A program made the translations under genes and the position numbers. The notes under the pieces are model-generated. The model saw nothing but the letters and a program-made list of their open reading frames with translations. It was not told where the DNA came from and made no database searches. Below are positions 36,452 to 47,140 of a stretch of DNA of 64,000 nt, in pieces. The DNA is from Strigamia acuminata. Lineage: Eukaryota > Arthropoda > Chilopoda > Geophilomorpha > Linotaeniidae. The DNA lies in contig CASHSZ010000011.1 of NCBI GenBank assembly GCA_949358305.1, positions 1-64,000 on the forward strand, read 5' to 3'. Each line of letters opens with the position of its first letter. Positions within the stretch are counted from its first letter, which is position 1.

Positions 36452-36589
36452 CCGTAAAAAAGAAAAAATGGCGTCGGAGAAAAAAAAAACCTATGGCGTG
36501 GTCGGAATGCGACTGTCTGTCTGCCCGCCTGTCAGTCCGTCAGCCAGCCAGTCAGCTGACGACACGAAAAAAAAAAAAAAAAAATGAAC

Positions 36590-36672
36590 AAACAAACAAA
36601 CAAACAAACAAACAAACAAATAAATAATAGTAATAATAATAATAATAATAATTATTATTATTATTATTAAAC
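36590..36672. repeat. AAAC and TAA/TTA simple repeats
   Basis: Eight or nine AAAC units are followed by AATAAT and then its complement TTATTA. This creates an AT-rich palindrome immediately before unit B1. Confidence 0.8.
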
Positions 36673-36744
36673 AAAAAATAATTAATAACCGGTAACTAAT
36701 TAACGACGATTAACAACGGCGAGAATGAATGGTAACGACGGCGA

Positions 36745-37040
36745 ACGTTGTCGTTGAAATTGGCGGCGCTTTATCATCGGCCCCGAGTGGCCGAGCGGGC
36801 AGGGTGACCTGCCGCACGGAGCTGGTGACCGAGGGTTCGAGTCCCGCTTCCCGCCGATTTTTCATTTCTGGCAAAAACTGTATTGTCAAACAAATACGCA
36901 TTCCTGGGGTTTCGATTGATATTGCCCCGTTCCAGTTCGTTCGTCCATACTTATTAGTTCTCTTCAGATGGTGATGATGAACACTCTCCCGCGGGGTTGC
37001 GGGAGGGTGGGGGGGAGTCGAAAGATTCGGCTCTCCTTTT
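36745..37040 (+). repeat. tRNA-like repeat unit B1
   Basis: The tRNA-like head (about 36,775-36,859) has A box GTGGCCGAGCGGGC and B box GGTTCGAGTCCC. The outer ends TCGGC and GCCGA can pair as part of an acceptor stem. At 36,981 a CTCCCGC-loop-GCGGGAG hairpin follows. Then comes a second stem, GAGTCGAA-AGA-TTCGGCTC, ending in TCCTTTT, a possible Pol III stop. Confidence 0.7.
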
Positions 37041-37214
37041 ATTTATTTATTTATTTTATTTTATTTTATTTTATTTTATTTTATTTTTTTCGTTTACATA
37101 CATACATATATTTGTTTTTATTTTTACTCTTTTTCTTTTCTTTTCTTTTCTTTTTTTCCGAGATTCGAACAGAACTGCCGAGTTAAGTTAAGTTGGGCTA
37201 AAACAGAAAAGGAA

Positions 37215-37520
37215 GAAATTCGAAGCGACGGTTCTAGACGGCTACGAGGGCGGTTTATCTTCGGCCCCGGGTGGCCGAGCGGGCAGGGTGACCTGCCGCA
37301 CGGAGCTGGTGACCGAGAGTTCGAGTCCCGCTCCCGCCGACTTTTCATTTCCGACAAAGCTGTATTGTCAAACACGCATTCACAGCATTTCAGTTGATAT
37401 TGCCAAATATTGTGCCGTTCCAGTTTGGTCCCTTATTATTTCGAGATGGTGATGATGAACACTCTCCCGCGGGGTTGCGAGGGGGTGGGGGAGAGTCGAA
37501 AGGTTCGGTTCTCCTTTTGT
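37215..37520 (+). repeat. tRNA-like repeat unit B2
   Basis: The head (about 37,259-37,344) is near-identical to B1 and begins again with TTTATCTTCGGCCCC. The linker AAAGCTGTATTGTCAAACACG and both downstream stems (37,462-37,515) are conserved, then T-rich repeats. It lies head to tail with B1. Confidence 0.7.
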
Positions 37521-37790
37521 TTTTATTTTTATTTTTATTTTTATTTTTATTTATTTTGTTTTATTTTGTTTTATTTTTTATTTTTTAATTTTCAATTTTA
37601 TTCCATTTTTCTCCCCCCCGTCGATCATCGTCGCCACCGTCTCGTGTGGCGGTCGGGTGAAAGGAAAAAAAGAAAAAAAAAAAAAAAAAAGAAAACCCTT
37701 TGCATCACCTTATCCGCGATGTGTCGGGAGGGCGTCTGAGAACCCACTCGCCCATTCTCAGCGGCCGCATTTTCCAATTTTCGCCACCGG

Positions 37791-37892
37791 ATGTCGCGCT
37801 CGCGTCACGCTCGTCCGTATCCCTCTCATCCCCACTCGTTGATTGACCTACTGGCTTCTTCGTCTCCCCTTTCGTCGCTCCTGCCGAGAAAG
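37791..37892 (+). CDS. Possible first exon of the Ala-rich gene
   Basis: An ATG-initiated stretch of 34 codons, rich in S, P and H (MSRSRHARPYPSHPHS), ends at a good donor (AAG then GTAAGC). A downstream TCTAG acceptor at 38,124 would join it in frame to the ATG at 38,188, but would put a run of T in the coding sequence. Linkage is therefore uncertain. Confidence 0.3.
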
Positions 37893-38187
37893 GTAAGCGA
37901 GATCGTCAATCGGATCGGGTCGGGTCGGACCGAAACCAACTCGACCGATCGACACGCGTCCTCCCGTTTCTCGGCCGCCGACGCGCGACCGGGATTAATT
38001 GATTGGTTTGGTTCGGTTCGGTTCGGTTCGGTTCGGTTCGGTCCGATCGGCGAATTTTCTCTTTCGTACGTTCGTTCATTCGTTCGTTCGCTCACCCGTT
38101 TGTTTGTTTATTATTTAAATCTAGCCACTCCATTCGTTCGTCCATTTTTTTTTTTTCCCCGTCAACATCCTCATCGCCGCCGCCGAC

Positions 38188-38499
38188 ATGTCGGGACATC
38201 GCCGCGACCACCCTTCGTAAGTTTCGCGACCGTTTAGTTAGTCAGTCAGTCAGTCAGTCAGTCGGTTAGCTAGTTGGTTAATCGACCAGCCAACCGACCG
38301 ACTTTCTTTTATCTTTATTTTTTTTTTTTTTTCTAAGGATTCCACCGCCGCCGCCGCTGCCACGCTCCATGGTCGAGTGGAACCTGGGCGCGGGACGGGG
38401 CAGGGCGTCCCGATGGGCCGGTCGCGCGGCCCGCGGCTACCCGTGAGTACCGTGATCGATCAATTACTTGATTTATTTATTTATTTTAATTTCTTTTGG

Positions 38500-38532
<33 letters not shown>

Positions 38533-38928
38533 CCACCGCCACCCATCACGCCGGACATGGAGGTGATCGGCGCGGCGGTGGATGCGGCCGGTCGCTCCGC
38601 CGCGGCGTGCAGGGCGGCCGAGGGCGTCGCCCGCGCCCTCGAGTTTCCCGTTCCAGAGGTGGCCATGGCGGTGGGCACGACGTCGGTGGTCGTGGCGGCC
38701 CGCCTGGCCACGTGGGCGACCCGCGCGGCCTTCAGCTCGGTCGCGGCGGCCGTAGCGGTGGTCGCGGCCACGACGGGCAACGAGGAGGCGGTCGACGCCG
38801 TCGTCACGGCGACCGGTGCGGTCGGGGCGGCCGAGGCAGCCACCATCGCCGTCGACGAGGCTGCGACGGCGGTAGAGGCGAGCGCGCGAGGACTCCGTCG
38901 TCGCCGCGCCAGGAGCTCAACGATGTAA
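38188..38928 (+). CDS. Ala/Val-rich helical protein (177 aa, three exons)
   Basis: Exons are 38,188-38,216, 38,338-38,442 and 38,529-38,928. Both introns are phase 2 and follow the same TC/CC then GATTCCACC/AATTCCACC pattern, so exons 2 and 3 begin with the same PPPP motif (IPPPPPLPR and IPPPPITPD). Exon 3 is a long Ala/Val/Thr repeat. It alternates blocks such as VDAAGRSAAACRAAEGVARA and ATIAVDEAATAVEASARG, likely one or more amphipathic helices, and ends in a basic tail (RGLRRRRARSSTM). Unrecognised. A remnant of the same C-terminus sits at 57,486-57,527 in the second copy. Confidence 0.6.
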
Positions 38929-39090
38929 CCGCCACCACCACCACCATCGCTCCTCGTTCCATTTTTCAATTTTTCAATTTGTTAATTTGTCAATTTTCTT
39001 TAAAATTTTTAGTTTTTTTTTTTTATGTTTTAATGTGCAAATGTATAAACGATGTATAAAGAATGTATAAACAAATATAAAAACAAACAA

Positions 39091-39124
<34 letters not shown>

Positions 39125-39260
39125 GCATTTTATTTTTTGGCCTCAAATCGGCAACGAGGGGGAAAAAAAAAAAAAATAATAATAATAATAATATGATACC
39201 GCGGAACACCTGTCCACAGTTCACACGGGGAATGAACAGACAAATAAATGAACAAGTAGA

Positions 39261-39291
<31 letters not shown>

Positions 39292-39319
39292 ACGAATAAA
39301 ATTCTTTCGGCCGCCACCC

Positions 39320-39953
39320 TCAATATTCGATCGAAGAATTTCCGTCGTCGCCACCGCCGCCGTCGGCCGCCCCCTCGTCGCCCTCGGTCTCGTCCGCATA
39401 GTCGTCCGCCATCGGGTCCGTGTCATCGTCCACCATCTCCGCCGGCTCCACCGGCTCCACCGGCTCCACCGTCTCCACCCGCTCCGCCGCTTCCAGCAAC
39501 CTCCCCTGCATTTCCTCCAGCGTCCTCTCGAATTTCTCCTCCACTCTCTTCAACGTGCTCTCGAATCGCTTCTCCAGTCTCTCCAGCATCGCTTTCAGCA
39601 TCTCCTCCGTCCTCGCCACCACCCCCTCGACAGTCGTCTCCGGCGCCGCACCCTCGCTCTTCTTTTCGCCCGACCGTGACGGCAATGGCGGCGGCAGCGG
39701 TCGCGCTGACGCGCCCCCTCGACGCGACTGGAAGAAAAAAATAAAATAAAATAAAATAAAATAAAATAAACAAATTGAACCGGATTGAAAAATGTCGGGA
39801 CGCGGTACGGACCCTCTTGATCTTCGTGGGATCGTTGGTTTTCTTTCCGCACTTGGGCTCGTCGAATCCGCCGGCCTTCGCGAGGTCCCACCCACCAAGC
39901 CTCATAAACCTGACGCGCCGCGTACGAGCGGTGGGCGTTCTTTTTTCTTCCAT
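39320..39953 (-). CDS. Small coiled-coil protein (182 aa, two exons)
   Basis: Exons on the minus strand are 39,953-39,813 and 39,727-39,320, phase 0, acceptor TTCCAG. Exon 1 is basic (RTRRVRFMRLGG, then KCGKKTNDPTKIKR). Exon 2 opens SRRGGASARP. It then forms a heptad-rich helix (EEMLKAMLERLEKRFESTLK, then EEKFERTLEEMQGRLLEAAE) and ends with VEP repeats and a very acidic tail finishing NSSIEY. Unrecognised; the helix suggests oligomerisation. Exon 2 has a homologue at 57,859-58,260. It follows the Ala-rich gene in convergent orientation in both copies. Confidence 0.65.
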
Positions 39954-40021
39954 TCGTCTATTAGTATTGTAAATAAAGAAATAAATAAATAAATAAATAA
40001 ATAAATGAATGAACGAAAAAG

Positions 40022-40054
<33 letters not shown>

Positions 40055-40584
40055 AAACAAACAAAAACAAAGACAAAGACAAAAAAAATAACGAAACAAT
40101 GGCCGCGCGAACGACCCGGACGAATGCTCGAGGGAAAAAACGAACAAACAAACAAACAAACAAACAAACAAACAAACAAACAAACAAACAAAAAATAAAG
40201 TAAGGAAGGTTAAACCGAGTTACCTCCGAGCGTCCGATCTGTCCACGTGGCCAATGCTTCTAACGGCGAACGTGCCGGCTAATTGGTGTTTGTTTTGAAC
40301 GAGCGAGTGTCCGGCGAGTGAACGATCCAACGTTGCGCTTTTCGATGAAAATTGTCCGAGTCTCGTGTGCTCATGCGCATCGTGCGGCGCGCAGGTCCAC
40401 AACACTGTTTTCACGGGCTTTAAAAATAAATAAACTCGTTTCTCTCGTCTTTCTCCGTTTTGTAGATTTTTATTCGGTTTGTCGTTTCCCGAGCTGTACA
40501 AAAAATCAAAAATAAAATAAAATGCGTAACTTTAAACGAATGGCGACGATGACGGTGACAAATTCTTCGATTCGATCGGTCGGT
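39954..40584. other. Intergenic region with simple repeats
   Basis: TAAA repeats (39,975-40,005), an A run (40,020-40,055), AAAC repeats (40,140-40,190), then unique sequence with no recognised gene. Part of 40,200-40,500 may be the 3' end of the thymidine kinase transcript. Confidence 0.4.
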
Positions 40585-41130
40585 CTATGGCCGCGCCGCG
40601 AAACACGCGCGACATGACGGAACGTATTTGTCGGCGCCCCCGATCACTACAACGTCCTCTTCGCCCGACGTCCGCTTCGTGAACGCCGCTTCCCTTCGGC
40701 ACCGGTAGCACGTCGCCTCGAGTTTCACGACGTGCTCCGACTTCGGCAGCAATTCGCACACGTGTCCGAACGGGTTTCGTTTAAAGTCCCCGTCGAGGGC
40801 CGCGACTATCACGGTCTTCCCTTTCTCCGCCATTTCTTGACAGAACGGGACCAGGTCGTCGAAAAATTGACCCTCGTCGATGCCGATGGTTTCGAACTTT
40901 TCCGACTGTTCTCGAGCTTCCGCCAAGTCCCCGATCACGCGCGCCGCTCTCGAGACTCCGGGGTGGGTGACGACTTCCGATGAACCGTGGCGATCGTCGA
41001 TCTTCGGCTTCAATAGCAGCGCCTTTCTCCCTTCGAGGCGCCTCAGGAGCTCCGTCGTTTTCCCCGCGAACATGGGCCCGATTATCAATTGGATGCCGCC
41101 TCGCGGCTCGTTCTCGGGCGCGAGGGACAT
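40585..41130 (-). CDS. tk: Type II thymidine kinase (TK1-like)
   Basis: A 181-aa single-exon protein that phosphorylates thymidine to dTMP in the salvage pathway. It has the P-loop GPMFAGKT (18-25), the IGIDEGQFF motif with D85 and the likely catalytic E86, the substrate lasso region with GGADKYVPSC, and the structural zinc ligands C141, C144, C173 and C176. Length equals that of compact viral and bacterial enzymes. The C-terminal regulatory tail of animal TK1 is missing. The start at 41,130 leaves ten residues before the P-loop strand, normal for the family. Lack of introns contrasts with its neighbours and may mark a later acquisition from a virus or a processed copy. It would raise dTTP supply for DNA synthesis outside S phase (inference). 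Confidence 0.93.
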   Translation of the reverse strand: MSLAPENEPRGGIQLIIGPMFAGKTTELLRRLEGRKALLLKPKIDDRHGSSEVVTHPGVSRAARVIGDLAEAREQSEKFETIGIDEGQFFDDLVPFCQEMAEKGKTVIVAALDGDFKRNPFGHVCELLPKSEHVVKLEATCYRCRREAAFTKRTSGEEDVVVIGGADKYVPSCRACFAARP

Positions 41131-41264
41131 GCCGTCGCGTCTAAACGAATAAATAGATAAACAAACAAATAGGCGAATAAACGAGTCGGTGAAAATGCGA
41201 GTCGGGGCAACGAAACCGATTGGTTTGAACCGAGTTCAATGTCGACAAAAACAGAAAAAAAAAA

Positions 41265-41370
41265 ATGGCGGCGGTGGCGGCGGTGGCGGCGGTGGCGGCG
41301 GTGGCGGCGGTGGCGGCGGTGGCGGCGGTGGCGGCGGTGGCGGCGGTGGCGGCGGTGGCGGCGGTGGCGC
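41265..41370 (+). repeat. GGCGGCGGT minisatellite
   Basis: About eleven perfect 9-bp units lie 140 bp upstream of the thymidine kinase start. All frames stay open, so reading frames here are artefacts. Confidence 0.92.
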
Positions 41371-41494
41371 TGTGCGAGTTCTCGTCCGTCCGTGTGTGCG
41401 CGGGAAAACAAACTTTTACTTAAATTTGCTGGCCAGTTTGTCGATGCAAATTAAAAGAAAAAAAACGAAAAAATAAATAAAATAAATAACTTAA

Positions 41495-41530
<36 letters not shown>

Positions 41531-41670
41531 AAAGAGAACCGAATCTTTCGATTCTCTCCCATCCTCCCGTTGTCTTACGAGAGGATGTTGCTACGCGGAG
41601 GTCGTGTAATGTAAACATATTTATTTTCTTTTCAATCATCAAATCAGATCGTCAAACTGGAGAAACGAAA

Positions 41671-41757
41671 CGTCGGCGGAAGCGGGATCCGAACTCGGGA
41701 CCCACGACTCCGTACAGTAGATCACTCTACCCACTCGGCCGGCCCGGCCAAGCGATA
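41671..41757 (-). repeat. tRNA-like unit C (antisense)
   Basis: On the minus strand it reads GGCCGAGTGGGTAGAGTG (A box), then CGAGTTCGGATCCCGC (B box). It is the same family as units A and B but more diverged. A further degenerate copy on the plus strand lies at about 41,930-41,995 (GGCGAGCGGACGGGGTTACC). Confidence 0.55.
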
Positions 41758-42298
41758 AGACCAGCTTTTCCGAGCCTTTTCTGCGTTTCGTGTACACACG
41801 AATCGACCGAGCGAGACGGACGCGACGGATCTTATTAAATTTATTTATTTTTTTTCAATTGTTCGTCATTCGAATCGGTCGTGAGACATTTTAATTTCAA
41901 ATGCGGGATTAAATAGTCGCGTTTTATCACCGGCCCGGGTGGCGAGCGGACGGGGTTACCAACCGCACGGTGCCGTAAGCCGAGAGCGCGACGAGAGTCG
42001 CCGTGTTTCCAAATTACGTCGCCGAGCGTCGCTCTACGCACAGACGGTCACCGCACGCGACTTGCACCACACTCGAGGACACTCGGACAACCCAAAAGTG
42101 AGTAATTAGTCGCTTCATTGTCACAGTTGTCAATTAATCGATCGAACAATCGGTCAATTATCTCCCCAACTACGTGCTTGTCGACGCATGTGCGCGAGCA
42201 CGGACGCCGGAATTGGTTTCGGTCCGGTATCCATCGCCGCTCGCCCGCTCACTCGCTCACTCGCGTGTTTGGCAGATTTGCAACCCCGACCCTCTCTT

Positions 42299-42299
<1 letters not shown>

Positions 42300-42369
<70 letters not shown>

Positions 42370-42371
42370 CA
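42300..42371 (+). repeat. TTA microsatellite upstream of the SG-rich gene
   Basis: About 23 TTA units end just before the TACGTTCCAG that precedes the ATG at 42,399. This may be an intron end, which would give the gene an untranslated first exon. Confidence 0.85.
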
Positions 42372-42398
42372 TTAAATTCTACTTCTACGTTCCAGGCA

Positions 42399-43164
42399 AT
42401 GAGCGGAAACAACGGCGGTGGTATCGACAGCGATGGTGGCGGCAGCGGCAGCGGCAGTGGTAGCGGCAGCGGCAGCGGCAGCGGGAGCGGCAGCGGCAGC
42501 GGTAGCGGTAGCGGCAGCGGCAGCGGCGGCAGCGGCAGCGGCAGCGGCAGCGGCAGCAGCAGCAGCAGCAGCAACAGCAACAACAACAACAACAACGACA
42601 ACAACGAACACGGCATCGGTGGCGATTCGAGGTGAGAGATTCGACCGACCGGTTTTGTCCCGTTTGTCTGTTCGGTTCTTTATTTTTTCATTTATTTATT
42701 TATTTTATTTTTTTTTTTTTCATGTTTTTGTTTATTTGATCGGTCGATCGATTGGTTCGATTCGATTTGTTTGATTGATTGATTGATTGATTGATTTATT
42801 TATTTATTTGTTTGTTCATTTATAGTCGAGCCCACGATAGCGCCTCTGTACCGGCACGCTCCGCGACTGCCGATGCGGCGAGGCCGAGGTAAATTGCTTC
42901 GATTCGACGTTTTGTCCAATTTGGTTGATTGATCGGTCGACCGACTTATTTGTTTATTTATTTATTTGTTTATTTATTTATTTGTATATATATATATATA
43001 TATTTTTTTTTTTTCAAGACCACTCCGCGGATGGGGGCGCATCACACTGATGGCCCACCGGCTGGGGTTCCCGGCGCCCGGGCCGAACGGGTCGAGACAC
43101 CCGACACCGAAGTAAGTCAATTCGATTCGACGTTTTGTCAGATTTGATCGACCGATCTATCTAT

Positions 43165-43211
<47 letters not shown>

Positions 43212-43590
43212 TAGCGGGCTCCACGGGCACGCCGCGTTGGTCGCGCGACTTAGGGCCACTGGGTTGATGAGGCCAAGACTCTCTGCGCCGAGGTAAATCG
43301 ATTCGACTCGACGTTTTGTCCGATTTGATCGATCGATTTGCTTATTTATTTATTTAATTTGTTGATTTATTCGTCTATTCGTCCATTTATTTATTTATAG
43401 TCGACCCCGTGGACGCGCCGCGCTGATCGCGCGACTCACCGCCGCCGAGCCGACTGGACCGAGGCTCCCGACGCCGAGGTAGGTAATTCGGCCAAACGTT
43501 TCGATTCGCCGGCCCGTCTATCTATCTGTTTATTTAATTTGTGTAATTAATTTGATATTTTTTCTCAGGGACCCGCAGCCAGACCCGTAG
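42399..43590 (+). CDS. SG-repeat protein with duplicated phase-2 exons (188 aa)
   Basis: Exons are 42,399-42,631, 42,826-42,888, 43,019-43,111, 43,215-43,292, 43,401-43,478 and 43,569-43,590. All five introns are phase 2 and the joined frame ends at TAG 43,588. Exon 1 is a serine-glycine repeat passing into poly-S and poly-N. Exons 4 and 5 are both 78 bp and encode clearly related peptides (HGHAALVARLRATGLMRPRL and RGRAALIARLTAAEPTGPRL). Exon 3 is a more distant relative, so the gene grew by tandem exon duplication. AATAAA lies at 43,712. Unrecognised; the basic repeated peptides may bind nucleic acid. Confidence 0.6.
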
Positions 43591-44207
43591 TCGGGGCCGA
43601 ACCGGACAATTCTCCCGTTCGTGTTATTTATTTGTTTTTATTTATTTATTTCTTTTTTAATTTCTTCGTTTCTTTCTTTTGTACATTGTTTTCCGTTCCC
43701 CAATTGTAAGCAATAAAAATAATTATCTTTTATCGAACAGTTTGAAGTTTTTTTTTTTTTTTTTTTTACAACCTTGGTTTAAATTTGAATTGGGGGGTGG
43801 GAGGTGGGCGCTAGCGGCCAAAACTTCATCGCGGGGGGGGACTGGATGAAAGGGTTCGCGGCGGAGTGAGTCGCTCAAAGTCATAAAATCGGTGTCGATT
43901 TTTACGAGATGTTGGGGGCGGTTGGAAGCCAACCAATGGACGCGCCGACGCCGCCCCGCTGTTAAATCCCACACGCAGTCGCTCGTGCACGCGCGACACG
44001 TGGATAGACGATTGGTCAGGGAGTAATTCGATCCTTTCCTTTCCCTCTACCGACGCCCATCGGAATGTCACCGACAGACCCGGCACGGTGGAGACTTTAA
44101 TAAAAACAAACGAAACGAAGAGAAGCAAAATGAAATGAAACCGGGCAAAGCGTTGCAAAGTAAAACGAGGTTGTTTAATCATAAACACGAGCACTATAAT
44201 AATGATG

Positions 44208-44249
<42 letters not shown>

Positions 44250-44358
44250 GCAATAATAGTAATAATTAATAATTAGCAACGACGACAAGAATAAGAATAG
44301 TGATTAGAATGAAAATAAATATATACATTTATAAAATTATAAGAGAAGAATTCCTCCC
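43591..44358. other. Intergenic region
   Basis: It contains the poly(A) signal of the SG-rich gene (43,712), a T run (43,749-43,768), a G-rich part near 43,793-43,840 and an ATAATAATA tract (44,200-44,260). A 122-codon minus-strand frame at 43,826-44,194 shows no domain and is left uncalled. Confidence 0.4.
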
Positions 44359-46599
44359 TTAATGGCGCCCTCCATCTCCCTTCTCCTTCTTCTTCTTCTT
44401 CTTCTCCTTCTTCTCCTTCTTCTCCTTCTTCCCCCTGTCGCTCGATTTTCCGACCCCCTTCCCCTTCCACACCTTCCCCCCCTCCACTCGCTTCGGTCCC
44501 GCCTCGAAGTCGCCGTCGTCGTCGCGCCCTTCTTCACCGTCTTTTCCGCACCTCTCTCCACCACCGTCTTCGTGCTCTTCCGCAGGCACGGGCACCTGCA
44601 GACCCGGCGCCGAAGATGGCCCCGCGGGCACTGGCGGGACCCCCTCCGCCATAAACGTCAACACGAGCGGCCGGTGTTCCGGCTGAAAGGAAAAAGGGAA
44701 AACGAATAATTAGAACGCGCCGACAACGACACGCGCAGCGGATATACCCACCGGTGATATGTCCCACTTGTGCAGCATCTCGTCCATCGTCACAACAACG
44801 ACGTTGTCCGTCTGTGGAACGAAGAAAAAGGAAAAACAAAACAAAACAAAACAAATTAATAAATTAATTGATCAAAATTAAATTTTACGTAAAAGAGTCG
44901 TTTACCTCTCCGATCAAAGACCGAAGTTCGTCGACGACCCATCGCGTGAGCCGAACACTCCCATCCAAATACACCTTGCCCGACAACGACCCGTCCCAAT
45001 CGTTGCGGCGGCGTTTCTTTCGCGGCGGCGAATGGGGAGCACCGCGAGCATGCTGGGTGCCGTCGTCGTCGTCTTCTTCGTCGTCGTCTTCGTCCTCGTC
45101 CTCGTCCTCGGTTCGCCTCCCCTCCTCGTCTTCTCTCTCCTCTTCCTCGCGTATCCACGCCGGGGGGGTGGTCCCGAACCGATGGACATCCAGCCAATGG
45201 TCGGCCAGCCCATCGGCGGACGGCGTCGCCGAGCAAAGAGGGCAATGTCCATCCTCGTCTTCGGCGTGCATCCGTTTCAACGTCTAGAGGAGGACAACAA
45301 CAACAAGAACAACGTTGACGATAAAATAAAATGAAATAAATAAATAAATAAATAAATAAAGAGAAAGGAAAAAGAGGAAGAAGATGAAGAAGAAAGCGAA
45401 CTAGTCGTTCAACTACGGTAGTTCGATATTCACCGAAATCAAAAGACGGGGCTGGCGCGAATACAGCCGCAGCAACCCTCGGGCGGCCTCGGCCGCGTCG
45501 TCCAGGACGGCGTGCCACTTCCGCCAGTGGCGGAAAGCGTCCCGGAAGAAGCTCCCGTACTTCGTCACTTCTATAGAGAAAATTGGAATTTGAAATAAAT
45601 AAATAAATAAATAAATAAATAAACAAACAAATAAATGTTTGTTCGTTCGTCTTGTTTCTTACTGTCCGGGCGGAAAGCGCACATGGCGCAGTAGTGGGCC
45701 TTATTGCCCTCCTTCTCTGGCGCCTCTTTCCCCGACGACGAGGCGCCCTTCGTCCCCCTTCTTCCCCCGCCCCCCGTTCGCTCGTTCTCTTCTCTCCCCC
45801 TCCGCCGTCGCCGCGTTGACGTGCTCCCCGTCGCCCCCTTCACCATCCGGAGCATCCTCGCCTCCATCGCCTCCATCTTCGCTTCCACCGCCGCCCCCAC
45901 CGCCGCCTTAATCCTCGCTTCCGTCACCGCGTCCGTTGTCGCGGCGGCGGCGGCGGCGGCGTCGGTGCCACCGGACAGCTCGTTGGCGGCGCCGGTGCCA
46001 CCGGACGACTTGTCGAGCATCGTCGAGCGAGTTCCTTGTGTCTGGAAGAAGCAAAACGACTGATTAAACAGACAATCAAAAACAAACGAGCGAACAAACG
46101 GTATACGAGTATCGACAAAAATTACCGCTTTCGCCACTTTCGCGGCCTTGGTCGCGCGACCATCGGACAACTTCCGCTTTAGATTCCGAGGCCGCAGGGT
46201 GATGTGCAGCGGTGGCAACCGTTTCGGGGGCGGCGGCGGCGGCGTCGGCGTCGGCGATGACGACTGCGGCGACGAGACCGAAGCTCGCCCGGAAGACGGC
46301 AAAGGCGACTTCGGCGACGTCTGTGGCGTCGACGGCGCCGGAACTCGTTCCGGATGCGCCGGTGATGTGGCGTCTCCGGCGACGGTCTGCGGGTCCGGGG
46401 CGGGTTTGCACGCCCGCTGGATGTCGTTCTCCGACAACCGCTCCACGGGTACGGTGACTCGCTGTAGCAGCACCTCCGACGAAAGCGGCGCCGTCGCCTC
46501 AAACGTCTCCGGCGACGATTGCGGCGAAGACGAAGACGTCGACGCGATTAAGATTGGCGATGGGAATCTCCCGGGCGTCTACCGAGAAAAGGAGAAAAA

Positions 46600-46639
<40 letters not shown>

Positions 46640-46644
46640 ATGAA

Positions 46645-46675
<31 letters not shown>

Positions 46676-47105
46676 AGAAACAAACAAACAAACAAACAAA
46701 CAAACAAACAAACAAACAAATAAACAAATAAAGTAAATTAAAGTAAAGTAAAGTAAAATAAGGTAAAGTAAAGTAAACTCGTAAATGAGCGAGTGTGTGA
46801 GTACGGACGATCGAGTTGAGACAAGAGAAAATACCTCTCGCGGCCACTCCAGGCTGTTTGTTTGAGGAAAGAACGCGGGTAAGGAAAAAGAGAAAAAAAA
46901 ATATAAAAAAAAAGAAATATGCACAAAGTTGGGTGATGGAAATGCCAAAACGTTACCTTCTTCATCCTTTTCCACGCGCTCCCTCCCGCCCTCGTCTCCC
47001 TCTTCACGGCCTTCTTATCGCCTCTCTTCTCTTTCGTCTTTCTGGCGCCCTTTTTCTCTTCCGTCCCCTTCTCCGTTCTCACCTCTCCCCCCTCATCATT
47101 CGGCT

Positions 47106-47140
<35 letters not shown>

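Noticed and set aside
41189-41476. Glycine-rich frames over the GGCGGCGGT minisatellite
   Set aside because: All frames are open across the repeat; no start, splice or domain support.
43826-44194. A 122-codon minus-strand frame
   Set aside because: No domain, no splice partners, crosses G-rich low-complexity sequence.
46835-46853. A 19-nt micro-exon in the 1,062-aa gene
   Set aside because: It has AG and GT borders but would shift the next exon into a frame with an early stop; direct joining of 46,957 to 46,578 keeps phase.
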